Positions 1 through 8,648 of a stretch of 64,000 nt of DNA are shown in pieces; within the stretch, counting starts at the first letter, position 1, and every line of letters begins with the position of its first letter. Below the pieces are notes generated by a model that was given only the letters and a program-made list of their open reading frames with translations, was not told where the DNA came from and made no database searches. Made by a program: the position numbers and the translations under genes. Location of the stretch: assembly GCF_007197735.1 (NCBI RefSeq), contig NZ_CP041637.1, positions 3,257,001-3,321,000 of the forward strand. The letters run 5' to 3'. This stretch comes from Formosa sediminum. GTDB taxonomy: Bacteria; Bacteroidota; Bacteroidia; Flavobacteriales; Flavobacteriaceae.

Positions 1-938
1 AGGGTCATTTAATTTATGGAGAGTCTATTATTGATATTACAGGTGGTTTTGGAGTAGATTGTTATGCGTTTTCTAAACATTTTAAAAGCGTTACGCATTG
101 TGAAATTAATAAGAACTTAAGTGATATTGTTAGTTATAACTTTAAACAATTACAAGTCTCTAATATAAAAACTATACCTGAAGATGGGATTGAATTTTTA
201 AAAAAGACTCCAAACATTTACGATTGGATTTATGTAGATCCTTCTCGAAGACATGATAGTAAGGGAAAGGTATTCTTTTTAAACGATTGCCTTCCTAATG
301 TACCTGAACATCTAGATTTACTTTTTAATCATTCTCCAAATATTCTAATTAAAACTTCACCGTTATTAGATCTTTCTATTGGATTACAGGAATTAAAATT
401 TGTAAGTGCAATACATATTGTTGCATTACATAATGATGTTAAAGAATTATTATGGGTTTTAAATAAAAACACCACATCAACATGTACCGTTAATACTGTA
501 AATATTACAAAAACTAATATTGAAACATTCAATTTCGCATTAGCATCTGAAAACGCTTTAGATATAAAATACAGTAAACCTTTAACATACCTATACGAAC
601 CTAATTCTGCTATTCTCAAAGCTGGAGCGTTTAACGCATTAGCACATCAATTAAGTATATATAAACTCCATAAGCACTCTCATTTATATACTGCCGATAC
701 AAAAATAGATTTTCCTGGACGGGCATTTAAAATTGAAAAAATAATACCGTACCATAAAAAAACAATACAAAAAGAACGAATAGAGAAAGCCAATATTACC
801 ACAAGAAATTTTCCAGAATCGGTATCAAAACTCAGAAAAACATTAAAAATTAAAGATGGCGGCGATATCTATCTATTTTTCACCACAGATGTAAACGAAG
901 CTAAAATTGTAATAATTTGCTCTAAAACAAAATATTAA
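1..938 (+). CDS. SAM-dependent methyltransferase with THUMP-like C-terminus (5' end missing)
   Basis: The reading frame is open from the window edge (first full codon at position 3) to a TAA at 936-938, so the N-terminus lies outside. The visible part begins with a Rossmann methyltransferase core: DITGGFGVD matches motif I (SAM-binding glycine loop), CEIN follows as the acidic motif II, and YVDPSRR is the catalytic-type motif IV. The C-terminal third (FPGRAFKIEKI onwards) fits the THUMP-like domain found on a class of Bacteroidota methyltransferases. The substrate is unknown; a nucleic acid is plausible from the THUMP-like part, but that is inference. Confidence 0.8.
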   Translation, partial: GHLIYGESIIDITGGFGVDCYAFSKHFKSVTHCEINKNLSDIVSYNFKQLQVSNIKTIPEDGIEFLKKTPNIYDWIYVDPSRRHDSKGKVFFLNDCLPNVPEHLDLLFNHSPNILIKTSPLLDLSIGLQELKFVSAIHIVALHNDVKELLWVLNKNTTSTCTVNTVNITKTNIETFNFALASENALDIKYSKPLTYLYEPNSAILKAGAFNALAHQLSIYKLHKHSHLYTADTKIDFPGRAFKIEKIIPYHKKTIQKERIEKANITTRNFPESVSKLRKTLKIKDGGDIYLFFTTDVNEAKIVIICSKTKY

Positions 939-1000
939 ACACTAAATGAGTTAGGTTTTAAATTAATACACGACTTTACATTAAACCAACCTACTCTAAT

Positions 1001-1399
1001 ATGAAATTTAGATTTATAATTTTATTACTTCTAAGCAGTTGTTCTTCTAACGATGATTCTGCTGATATTGTTGAAGAGGATACTGTTTTAGAAAACGAAG
1101 ACAATTTTACAGGTATCTTTATAGATGTTACACATCCTACTTCTGGTACAGCAACAGTTAATGCAGAAAAAACGACCTTAGAACTTACAAATTTTAAATC
1201 TGACGATGGTCCGCTCTTAGAATTATACTTAACTACCGGACTAGATGTTAGCAATTATGTATCATTGGGCGTTTTAAAAGGATTAGATGGTAATTATTCT
1301 TATACTTTACCTACAGATATTGACTTAGAAACCTATAATCACGTTATAGTATGGTGCGTAGAATTTTCTGTAAATTTTGGATATGCAATTTTAAAGTAA
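1001..1399 (+). CDS. DM13-domain lipoprotein
   Basis: A 132-residue protein with a short hydrophobic N-terminus and a lipobox-like LLSSC, Cys14 being the likely lipidated residue, followed by an acidic linker typical of exported Bacteroidota lipoproteins. Residues about 40-132 match the DM13 fold: a TLELTNFKSDDGPLLELYLT-like stretch, a LGxLKGxxGNYSYTLP segment and the signature VIVWCVEFSVNFGYA near the end, with its single conserved Cys. DM13 domains are proposed to act in redox or electron transfer at the cell surface; the role here is unknown. It stands alone, convergent with ychJ. Confidence 0.75.
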   Translation: MKFRFIILLLLSSCSSNDDSADIVEEDTVLENEDNFTGIFIDVTHPTSGTATVNAEKTTLELTNFKSDDGPLLELYLTTGLDVSNYVSLGVLKGLDGNYSYTLPTDIDLETYNHVIVWCVEFSVNFGYAILK

Positions 1400-1408
1400 T
1401 TACAGGCA

Positions 1409-1792
1409 TTAAAGAGCTTCTACATAATACCAGCACCCATTTTCTTTAATAAATCGAGAGTTTTCATGAATCATTTGTAACTCCCCTTCTTCTTGAAAAA
1501 TAGCTTTAAACTCTACAGTACCTTCAGTATCGTCCTCCATTCCTTTAGTGGTATTTAAAATATCGAGCTTAATCCAATCTACAGATTTAGCCCATTTCAC
1601 TATTGCTTTTTTTTCTTTTACAGGACGGGTACTTTTATGATGACTTTGCATTAAATAATCGCCATTGGCAAAAACAAAAGCTGAATATCTAGAGCGCATT
1701 AAGACTACAGCAGTTTTAACCTGCTTTAAATCGTTATGAGCAATTTCACAACAATCTTTATATAATTTGTCACTACAACACGGACATTTCAT
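1409..1792 (-). CDS. ychJ: YchJ family protein with SEC-C zinc motif
   Basis: A 127-residue protein. Residues 3-15 (CPCCSDKLYKDCC) form the SEC-C type zinc-binding motif: two Cys of a CxC unit and a CC pair. The rest fits the NTF2-like YchJ middle domain, with the family's RSRYSAF and the C-terminal FKENGxWYY-type ending (here FIKENGCWYYVEAL). Many YchJ proteins carry a second C-terminal SEC-C motif; it is absent here, as is usual in flavobacteria. The function of the family is not settled. The start lies 6 bases after the stop of the small gene at 1799-1957, so the two are probably co-transcribed. Confidence 0.85.
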   Translation of the reverse strand: MKCPCCSDKLYKDCCEIAHNDLKQVKTAVVLMRSRYSAFVFANGDYLMQSHHKSTRPVKEKKAIVKWAKSVDWIKLDILNTTKGMEDDTEGTVEFKAIFQEEGELQMIHENSRFIKENGCWYYVEAL

Positions 1793-1798
1793 TTTTAA

Positions 1799-1957
1799 TT
1801 ATAGATTAGATTTATTTTCTTGAGATTTTTTAATAATAGCCTTTAAGCGTTCCTTTCGCAATTCTTTTTCAGATCGTGTTTTGTTTTTCTTACGATCCAT
1901 TAATTTAGTATGCTTAGCTTTATTTTTAGTATTTTTCTCTTTTCCTATCTTGGCCAT
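1799..1957 (-). CDS. small lysine-rich protein, 52 residues
   Basis: An ATG at 1957 opens a 52-codon frame ending with TAA at 1799-1801. The product begins MAKIGKEKNTKNKAKHTK and is very rich in Lys and Arg with no hydrophobic segment; the second half (SEKELRKERLKAIIKK) could be a short amphipathic helix. It sits directly upstream of ychJ on the same strand with 6 bases between them, and no other gene explains the 1793-2094 gap. A basic nucleic-acid-binding or ribosome-associated peptide is a guess from composition only. It is not recognised as a named family. Confidence 0.6.
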   Translation of the reverse strand: MAKIGKEKNTKNKAKHTKLMDRKKNKTRSEKELRKERLKAIIKKSQENKSNL

Positions 1958-2094
1958 AATTCTCAATTATAATTCAAAATTACAATTTTTAATAGCTGAA
2001 CATTTAAATTACGTGTAATTAATTCAAAGTATTTTTTATGATTTCTTATCTACTAAGCTAAAATGCTTTTATATCTTAGCAAACAAAAAAGTTT

Positions 2095-2757
2095 ATGTTA
2101 AAAGCAGTTTTATTCGACATGGATGGTGTTATCGTAAATACAGAACCATTACACTACAAAGCCTATTACAACATGTTTAAAACTGTAAATATTGAAGTGC
2201 CTCTAGAACATTATCAACTGTATACAGGACGTTCTACCATTAGTACATGCACAGGTATTTGTAATCATTTTGGTTTAAAAAACGATCCAGAAGAATTGGT
2301 TCAGCTTAAACGTAAAGCATTTCAAAAACTCTTTAAGGAAGATCCAGAATTAGATCTTCTTCCTGGGGTTTTAGATTTAATTAAAAACTATTACGAAAAC
2401 GGAATAACATTAGTTTTAGCATCCTCAGCCTCGCAAATAACTATTCGCGATGTGTTTACGCGCTTTAATTTAGATCAGTATTTTAAAGATCGTATTTCAG
2501 GAGCCGATTTAGAAGCATCTAAACCGCATCCTGAAATTTTTGAACGTGCTGCCGAGATTGCAGGCTTTTCACCTTCAGAATGTATGGTTATTGAAGATTC
2601 TACAAATGGTTTAAAAGCATCTCATGATGCAGGAATCTATTGTGTTGCTTATAAGAGTCCACATTCAAAAAACCAAAATTATGATTTAGCAAATAAAGTT
2701 ATTTCTGATTTTAGCGAAATTACATTTGAAAAGATTAAATCTGAATTTGAAGATTAA
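2095..2757 (+). CDS. HAD-superfamily phosphatase, beta-phosphoglucomutase-like
   Basis: A 220-residue subfamily IA HAD hydrolase. Motif I is FDMDGVIVNTEP with nucleophile Asp8 and acid/base Asp10; motif II is the Ser at LASSAS (about residue 110); motif III is Lys143 in SKPHPEIF; motif IV is the acidic pair in VIEDSTNG (Glu167, Asp168). An alpha-helical cap lies between motifs I and II. This pattern is shared by beta-phosphoglucomutases and small sugar-phosphate phosphatases, which cannot be told apart here. It is cytosolic (no signal peptide) and convergent with the GH25 gene, the two stops being 2 bases apart. Confidence 0.85.
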   Translation: MLKAVLFDMDGVIVNTEPLHYKAYYNMFKTVNIEVPLEHYQLYTGRSTISTCTGICNHFGLKNDPEELVQLKRKAFQKLFKEDPELDLLPGVLDLIKNYYENGITLVLASSASQITIRDVFTRFNLDQYFKDRISGADLEASKPHPEIFERAAEIAGFSPSECMVIEDSTNGLKASHDAGIYCVAYKSPHSKNQNYDLANKVISDFSEITFEKIKSEFED

Positions 2758-2759
2758 GT

Positions 2760-3536
2760 CTATTTTATTAAAAATCGTTTCAAGTCTGGATAAGTCCCAT
2801 TAAAGACATTTAAATCCATAAAACCCTCTACTCCATTTACCTGACCTTGTTCTGTAAATTGCCAAATACTCCAAGGTTGTGTAAATGGCTCTACATAATT
2901 TCCATAATTTGCTATCCAAATGGGATACTTATCAAACTCTGGAGTATCTAGATATTTTCTATAAAAGTGATCTCCTGTATAAATTATTGGAGTTACACCG
3001 TAATGAAACTCGATATCGTTTAACCATTTTTTTATACCTAGTTTTAAATTTTCTAGAGATTGAATGGTTGATAAGTTTTCAATATCTAAAATAGGCGGTA
3101 AATCTCCTGGCCTGAGTTGTACGTGTGTTTTAAATTGCTGGGCCTGACTTAAAGAATGCTGATTGGGTCTGTAATAATGGTAAGCACCGCGTATTATATC
3201 TTTATTCTTAATAGTTTCCCAACGCGATATATATTCACTATCTAAACCATCTACTCCCATAGTTGCTCTAACAATTATAAATGCAATTGGAATACTATCG
3301 TTTATATAGTTAACAGCTTTCCAATCTATCTTTCCTTGATAATGAGACAAATCTATACCATATAAAAATCTCGGATATCTTTTAAATATAGATTCATTTT
3401 TTGTAAAAGCTGATGTAGATTTTTGATTAAGTCTATGGTATAAAATATTTAAATCTAATCTAAAATAATAGATTGCTAAAACAAGTATACTGCTAAAGAA
3501 TATGATTAAAGATAAAATTATTTTTCTACGGATCAT
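2760..3536 (-). CDS. GH25-family lysozyme, membrane anchored
   Basis: A 258-residue protein from the ATG at 3536; a GTG at 3563 could extend it by 9 residues, but the ATG gives a normal signal anchor (MIRRKIILSLIIFFSS, then a hydrophobic run). The GH25 barrel starts at about residue 60 with YGIDLSHYQGKIDW (Asp62 by this start) and holds the catalytic pair in PPILDIE (Asp151, Glu153), plus IIYTGDHFY and YPIWIANYG. GH25 enzymes cleave the beta-1,4 bond between N-acetylmuramic acid and N-acetylglucosamine in peptidoglycan. The anchor places it in the periplasm. Its leader contains a strong terminator-like hairpin (3565-3598), so attenuation is possible. Confidence 0.88.
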   Translation of the reverse strand: MIRRKIILSLIIFFSSILVLAIYYFRLDLNILYHRLNQKSTSAFTKNESIFKRYPRFLYGIDLSHYQGKIDWKAVNYINDSIPIAFIIVRATMGVDGLDSEYISRWETIKNKDIIRGAYHYYRPNQHSLSQAQQFKTHVQLRPGDLPPILDIENLSTIQSLENLKLGIKKWLNDIEFHYGVTPIIYTGDHFYRKYLDTPEFDKYPIWIANYGNYVEPFTQPWSIWQFTEQGQVNGVEGFMDLNVFNGTYPDLKRFLIK

Positions 3537-3564
3537 GTACACAAAGCTAATATTAAAAAACACT

Positions 3565-3643
3565 TAAAAAAAAAGACACACAGTAAAAACTGTGTGCCTA
3601 ATTTGTATTACCGCTTAGTAATACCCCCTAATTAACTAATAGC
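3565..3643 (-). ncRNA. candidate small RNA or attenuated leader with terminator
   Basis: On the minus strand a perfect Bacteroidota -7 box TATATTTG (3656 down to 3649) is followed by about 75 bases that contain a TATTAC/GTAATA stem (3606-3623) and an 8-bp CACACAGT/ACTGTGTG hairpin (3577-3596) directly before a run of T (3574-3566). That is the layout of a short RNA with an intrinsic terminator. About 21 bases upstream of the -7 box lies an inverted repeat TTACG-N7-CGTAA (3678-3694), possibly an operator. The terminator ends some 30 bases before the GH25 ATG, so the RNA could be an independent small RNA or a leader that controls readthrough into the lysozyme gene. Confidence 0.5.
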
Positions 3644-4414
3644 TTTCACAAATATAAACTATACCCATTTAATAGACTTACGGTTTTCACGTAATTTTTT
3701 AAATTAATTACTAATTAACTGATTTTCAAATCGTTTTTATTCTTAATAATTAACAAAAAAATTACGGATATAACAAATCAAACTTTTTTAATAAAAATTT
3801 AACTGTTATATTATAATTATTTTCTTAAAAGTATAAACTCTTAACTTTTAGTTTTCAATTAAGTATACTATTCATAATTATAATCTCCACTATCACTATA
3901 TTTTGTATTGTAATTTTATAGTTACTGTTAATAGCTACAACAATAAATACATCATTTTATACCCACTTATATGTTTCTGTTCGTATGAAAATTTTTGTTT
4001 TTGACATAGTTAAATTTATCTCACTATGTTTTAAAGTATCTAGATACATTGGTTTTTTAAGAAAACTATAGTTGAATACTTATAAATCTTATTCAAATTG
4101 ATCGGCAAAATCACGAACTTATAAATAATCATCTCTTATTATTAAAGCTTTTTTCTATTTGTAAAAAACATCTGAAAATCTATCTCTGTATAAATTTACT
4201 TCTAAACTCTTTCAAATTAAAAAATAGGTCTTGCAATTCTTCCAAAAATGAACAACATCACAATACAAGTAATTTTTTTCATAACTTTTTATTTTAAAAT
4301 TAAGAGGTTTGGTTCATGCATGAAATACCTAAAAGCAGGTATTTTTAGTAATTATTAAAACCTTATGCATACCCTATGTATTAAAATCCAATTACATTTC
4401 ACTAATTTTACTAC
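3644..4414. other. gene-free AT-rich intergenic region
   Basis: No open frame of credible length or composition on either strand. The left edge holds the promoter elements of the minus-strand RNA; the right edge holds the palindrome at 4323-4344 and the upstream region of the histidine kinase. Between about 3700 and 4300 I see only low-complexity AT-rich sequence and no decayed protein that I can recognise. Confidence 0.6.
4323..4345. promoter_or_regulatory. AAATACC-N8-GGTATTT palindrome upstream of histidine kinase
   Basis: Arms AAATACCT (4323-4330) and AGGTATTT (4337-4344) with the loop AAAAGC form an 8-bp inverted repeat, followed by a short T run. The same AAATACC-N8-GGTATTT core occurs at 15816 and 16004, where it lies at a fixed distance from -7 boxes. 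Here no TAnnTTTG lies at the matching place (4365), so it could be an operator for the kinase gene 70 bases downstream or a weak hairpin terminator. Confidence 0.45.
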
Positions 4415-6856
4415 ATGGAAAAATCGAATAGAAAAATAACCTTAAAAGTTATTATTGGATATATTATACTAGCTGTTGTAGCTGTTACCACAACATTTTT
4501 AGTTTTTTCTGAAATTAAAACCTTCTTGAATTTAAAACAAGATGATGTAAATGATAGAAATAAAGTTATAACCATTGGTAACCTAATTGCAGACATTTAC
4601 GAAAATGAAAGTTTTGCAAGGGCAGCAATTCAGACTGGATCTCAAAGCCAATTTGATTTATATGTTAAAAAAAATGAACTTTTAAATGCCGATATTGATA
4701 GTTTAAAATTAAAATTAGACAACACCCATCAGGTACAACTATTAGATAGTGTAAAACAATTAATAGGTGTAAAATTTGAAAATATAAAAGCGTTAAAACG
4801 GATAAAAGAAGATGATTTATCTGAACGTTCTATAGAGTCTGCTTTAAAGAAAATTAATACAATAGAGAGTTCAGTGGGTCGATTAACCATAGCCGATTTT
4901 GCAGAAGACCCTAACAGTTTAACTCCAGAATACAGACGCTCTATAGAAGAATATATTTCTATTTTAAATAAATACAGACCCAAAGAAAAAGATCAAATTA
5001 AAAGTGAAGAACGCTTAGACTCTATTGTAATAGCAGCACGAGAAATGCTAAAACAAGTTAAACAAGATGCTTTAACACAAAAAACCAATTTGTCTAACAA
5101 AGAAAATTCTATTTTAAAAAGTGATTTAAATGTATCTCAAAGTTTAAGAAAGTTACTATTTAATTTAGAACACGAAATTATTGAATATTCTAAGAAAATT
5201 AAAGAAGAACGCGATCTTGCGCTAGATAGAAGTACACGTATTTTAAGCTTTTCAACCATAATTGGGACCTTATTAATTATTTTATTCTCCTTTGTAATTT
5301 TAAATGATTTTTGGAAAAGTCAGAAATATAGAAAAGAATTAGAAAAAGCAAATGCGTTTACAACGTCATTACTTCAAAGTCGTGAACAATTAATATCCAT
5401 GGTAAGTCACGATTTAAGGACACCCTTAAGCACAGTAACTGGTTATAGTGATTTATTAGCAAAAATAACTACAGACACTAAATCTAAACATTATATAGAC
5501 CGGATTTCAAAGGCTTCAAAATATATGAAGAACTTGGTAGATGATTTATTAGAGTTTTCAAAATTAGAGCGTGGTAAAATCACTATAGAAAATATTCCGT
5601 TTTCTTTACATCCTATCATAGATGAAGTAGTAACTAGTGTAAAATCTGTATACCCAGATAAAGACATAAAACTTGAAGTTAAACATGCCTCTAATATTGA
5701 AAAACCAATACTAGGAGATCCTTTTAGAATCAGACAGATTTTATACAATTTAGTAGGTAATGCTTATAAGTTTACGGATTCTGGTAAGATAACTATTGAA
5801 ACTAAAACTTATAAAAATTTAGAGAGACAGCCAATGCTTCAAATACGGGTAATAGATACTGGTATTGGGATCCCTAAGGAAAAACAATCTATAATTTTTG
5901 AAGAATTTACGCAAATAGAAGGTGAAAACGAGAAAAAATATGATGGTTTTGGCTTGGGGTTAACCATTTCAAATAAACTAGCCAATCTATTAGGAGGCGA
6001 TTTATCGTTTACTAGTGAAATTCAAAAAGGAAGTACATTTATGTTTACGCTTCCTGTAGTTTACAGTGTAAAACCAGTTATAAACACCAAACCTAAAAAA
6101 GAAATTAAAGCTACAAATTTAGATGTGTTTGTAATAGATGACGATGCTTCTTTAAGGCAATTACTAACAGATATTCTTCAGGAACAACATTTAAAAGTCA
6201 CGGCTTTTGAAACAGCTAAAAAAGCACTAAAAGCCATGAAAAATACACCTTTTGATTTAGTGATAACAGATATACAGTTACCAAAAATGAATGGGTTTCA
6301 TTTTATGGAAACATTAAAAGCTTCCACTTTTTATAAAAACCAGCCTATTATCGCTTCTACAGGTCGAAAAGATTTAAAAGCAAATGTCTATAAGGATAGT
6401 GGGTTTGCCGATATTATTTTTAAACCCTTTAGTGCAGACGATCTGGTACAAACCATTAACAAATGGATACCGAATGCCAAATTAAAATCTAACACAAATT
6501 CTACTGACACTCAAGTTCAGACTTTTAAACATTTCAATTTAGCACCAATTAGCACATTTTTAAATGGTGATATAGAATCTTTAAAAGATACATTACAATT
6601 ATTTTTAAATGAAACAGAAGTTAATTTAAAAACGTTAGAGAATGGAATTAACACTAAAGATTTAGATGTTATACATGCTACTAGTCATAAAATGCTAACC
6701 ATGTTTAAACAATTAGAAATTAACACTGTTGTACCATTATTAAGCTATTTTGATAAGCTAGATAATATTAACGACGAAGCTATAACTACTATGTTTTCTA
6801 CTCTAAAAACTCAAACACAATTAACTGTTTTAGAAATGGAACGTTTTATAGATTAA
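4415..6856 (+). CDS. hybrid histidine kinase with receiver and Hpt domains
   Basis: An 813-residue membrane sensor. TM1 spans about residues 9-31, followed by a helical periplasmic region, TM2 at about 285-305, then a HisKA domain with SHDLRTPLS (phospho-acceptor His332), a HATPase_c domain (LVGNAYKFTDSGKI, DTGIGIPKE, GFGLGLTIS), a receiver domain starting DVFVIDDDASLRQL with Asp619 in ITDIQLP, and a C-terminal Hpt segment with SHKML (His758). It therefore carries a complete His-Asp-His relay able to pass phosphate to an outside response regulator. The obvious partner is the NtrC-type regulator encoded tail to tail with it: the two coding regions overlap by 11 bases. The sensed signal is unknown. 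Confidence 0.93.
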   Translation: MEKSNRKITLKVIIGYIILAVVAVTTTFLVFSEIKTFLNLKQDDVNDRNKVITIGNLIADIYENESFARAAIQTGSQSQFDLYVKKNELLNADIDSLKLKLDNTHQVQLLDSVKQLIGVKFENIKALKRIKEDDLSERSIESALKKINTIESSVGRLTIADFAEDPNSLTPEYRRSIEEYISILNKYRPKEKDQIKSEERLDSIVIAAREMLKQVKQDALTQKTNLSNKENSILKSDLNVSQSLRKLLFNLEHEIIEYSKKIKEERDLALDRSTRILSFSTIIGTLLIILFSFVILNDFWKSQKYRKELEKANAFTTSLLQSREQLISMVSHDLRTPLSTVTGYSDLLAKITTDTKSKHYIDRISKASKYMKNLVDDLLEFSKLERGKITIENIPFSLHPIIDEVVTSVKSVYPDKDIKLEVKHASNIEKPILGDPFRIRQILYNLVGNAYKFTDSGKITIETKTYKNLERQPMLQIRVIDTGIGIPKEKQSIIFEEFTQIEGENEKKYDGFGLGLTISNKLANLLGGDLSFTSEIQKGSTFMFTLPVVYSVKPVINTKPKKEIKATNLDVFVIDDDASLRQLLTDILQEQHLKVTAFETAKKALKAMKNTPFDLVITDIQLPKMNGFHFMETLKASTFYKNQPIIASTGRKDLKANVYKDSGFADIIFKPFSADDLVQTINKWIPNAKLKSNTNSTDTQVQTFKHFNLAPISTFLNGDIESLKDTLQLFLNETEVNLKTLENGINTKDLDVIHATSHKMLTMFKQLEINTVVPLLSYFDKLDNINDEAITTMFSTLKTQTQLTVLEMERFID

Positions 6857-8195
6857 TGTTATATTCTTTAATCTTATTATAAAGTGTTTTTCGGGTAACG
6901 TTTAACAATTTGGCAGCCTTAGTTTTATTATTATTGGTTTGTTCTAGGGCACGAATAATAAGATCTTTTTCATGATCTTTTGTAGAAAAATTTTGAGTTA
7001 ATGCTGGACGTTCGTCTAAAACTACACTCTGTGTTAACTCTACTGGCAATACATTTTTTTGTATAAAATCTCCAGAAGTTAAAAGCGTTGCGCGTTTAAT
7101 TACATTCCCAAATTCTCTGAGGTTTCCTGGCCAATTATAATTATGAAATACTTTTAAAACATCATCAGAAAAACCAATAACATTTTTATTTAATTTCTCG
7201 TTTGCTTTACTTAAAAAATAATCAGCGAAAATAATAAGGTCGTCTTTACGTTCGTTTAAATTTGGAATTTTAATGGTAAATTCATTTAATCTATGATATA
7301 AATCTTCCCTAAAATCACCGTTTTCAACCGCTTTTATTAAATCTTCATTGGTAGCAGTTATCAATCTAATGTCTACTTCAATTTCGTTACTACTACCTAT
7401 AGGTTTTATACGACGTTCCTGAAGCGCACGTAACAATTGAATTTGATTCTCGTAGGACAGATTTCCGACTTCATCTAAAAACAATGTGCCGTGATTAGCC
7501 GACTCAAAATGTCCTTTCTTATCTGTAATTGCTCCGGTAAAAGACCCTTTTTTATGACCAAAAAATTCACTCGCTGCTATTTCTTTTGGAATTGCACCAC
7601 AATCTACAGCAACAAAAGGTTTATTACTCCTTAAACTTTGCTTGTGAATGGATTTTGCTACAACTTCTTTCCCTGTACCACTTTCTCCCGTAATTAGAAC
7701 AGACATATCTGTAGGTCCAACCAATTGTATATATTCACTTAATTTTTTAGAAGACGAGCTTATGCCTGTAACAAACTCAGAAGTTGTATTTAGCTCTTTA
7801 TCTTCAACTGCTTTAGTTGTTGTTTTAGCTACAGGTGCCGAGTTTAGAGCATTATTAATTACATGCAATACTTCATCCTGATTAAAAGGCTTAGAGATAT
7901 AATCAATTGCGCCCTGTTTCATTGCTTTAACAGCCGTAGAAACTTCTGCGTAACCGGTCATTAAAATTACAGGTGTTTTTTCTTTATGCGTTTTAACAAT
8001 TTCTAAAAGCGCTAAACCATCGCCATCAGGCAATCTTAAATCTGTAAAAATTAAATCGAAATCGGCTTTTAAAATATTAGCTTTTGCATCTTCAAAGCCG
8101 TAGCTAATAGACACATTATAATTATGTTTTTCTAAAAAGCGTTTAAGCATGTTAGAAAAAGCAACATCATCTTCTATTAAAAGGATAGATTTCAT
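6846..8195 (-). CDS. NtrC-family sigma-54-dependent response regulator
   Basis: A 449-residue regulator with three domains: receiver (residues 1-115, ILLIEDD acidic pocket, phospho-acceptor Asp52, KPF Lys102), AAA+ sigma-54 activator (about 140-370, Walker A GESGTGKE at 170-177, Walker B GTLFLDE, sigma-54 contact loop written GSFTGA at 217-222 instead of the usual GAFTGA) and a Fis-type helix-turn-helix at the end (NNKTKAAKLLNVTRKTLYNK). It should activate sigma-54 promoters after phosphorylation by the adjacent kinase. A candidate target promoter with TTACACAC upstream sites precedes the PepSY-like genes next to it. A strong terminator separates it from that operon. Confidence 0.93.
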   Translation of the reverse strand: MKSILLIEDDVAFSNMLKRFLEKHNYNVSISYGFEDAKANILKADFDLIFTDLRLPDGDGLALLEIVKTHKEKTPVILMTGYAEVSTAVKAMKQGAIDYISKPFNQDEVLHVINNALNSAPVAKTTTKAVEDKELNTTSEFVTGISSSSKKLSEYIQLVGPTDMSVLITGESGTGKEVVAKSIHKQSLRSNKPFVAVDCGAIPKEIAASEFFGHKKGSFTGAITDKKGHFESANHGTLFLDEVGNLSYENQIQLLRALQERRIKPIGSSNEIEVDIRLITATNEDLIKAVENGDFREDLYHRLNEFTIKIPNLNERKDDLIIFADYFLSKANEKLNKNVIGFSDDVLKVFHNYNWPGNLREFGNVIKRATLLTSGDFIQKNVLPVELTQSVVLDERPALTQNFSTKDHEKDLIIRALEQTNNNKTKAAKLLNVTRKTLYNKIKEYNINL

Positions 8196-8232
8196 ATACG
8201 GTCTTGAGAAATTAAGCTATAAAATTAATCAA

Positions 8233-8267
8233 AAAAAGAGGGTGTTGAAACAAAACACCCTCTTTTT
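8233..8267 (-). terminator. strong intrinsic terminator after PepSY-like operon
   Basis: Inverted repeat AAAAAGAGGGTGTT / AACACCCTCTTTTT with a 7-base loop, T-rich on both outer sides. It lies 18 bases after the last PepSY-like gene on the minus strand and upstream of the response regulator gene, so it insulates the two transcripts. Confidence 0.85.
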
Positions 8268-8285
8268 ATAAATATGATTTTCAAT

Positions 8286-8591
8286 TTACTTGTTTATCCA
8301 CACTCCATCTTCTGTAATATATAGTGTTTTAAAAGTTTTATTGTCTTTTAGCTTAAGCTTATATTCATTTACATTATTAATATATGCTTTACAAATGGTA
8401 GCATTCTTAAAATCTTTTGCAACAGCATCTTTTACTTTATTAGGTAAAATGGCAATATCGATTTCTTTGAATTCTTCTTGAATAGTTTTAATAATTAAAT
8501 TCTTTTCACTACTCTCAAATCGCGTTGCCGTTGCATATATAGACCAACTACCTACACTTAGCATCGTAGTTATAATGATATACTTTAACAT
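8286..8591 (-). CDS. PepSY-like secreted protein 1 of 3
   Basis: A 101-residue protein from the ATG at 8591; a TTG at 8627 would add 12 residues before the signal peptide and is rejected. The N-terminus MLKYIIITTMLSVGSWSIYA is a signal peptide. The mature part fits the small periplasmic PepSY-like proteins of Bacteroidota: EEFKEIDIAILP, NKVKDAVAKDF, an INNVNEYKLKL strand and the ending ITEDGVWINK. Its two neighbours upstream have the same length and the same plan, so this is one of three tandem paralogues. Such proteins are usually periplasmic and lack catalytic residues; a binding or sensing role is inferred. The strong terminator at 8233-8267 follows. Confidence 0.75.
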   Translation of the reverse strand: MLKYIIITTMLSVGSWSIYATATRFESSEKNLIIKTIQEEFKEIDIAILPNKVKDAVAKDFKNATICKAYINNVNEYKLKLKDNKTFKTLYITEDGVWINK

Positions 8592-8648
8592 GTCGTTGCT
8601 GTTTATATGGTTTACTAAATAATTCAAAATAATGGTTAGTTGCTTATT

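Noticed and set aside
3537-3563. GTG at 3563 as start of the GH25 gene
   Set aside because: It lies beside the T run of the terminator-like hairpin; the ATG at 3536 gives a normal signal anchor.
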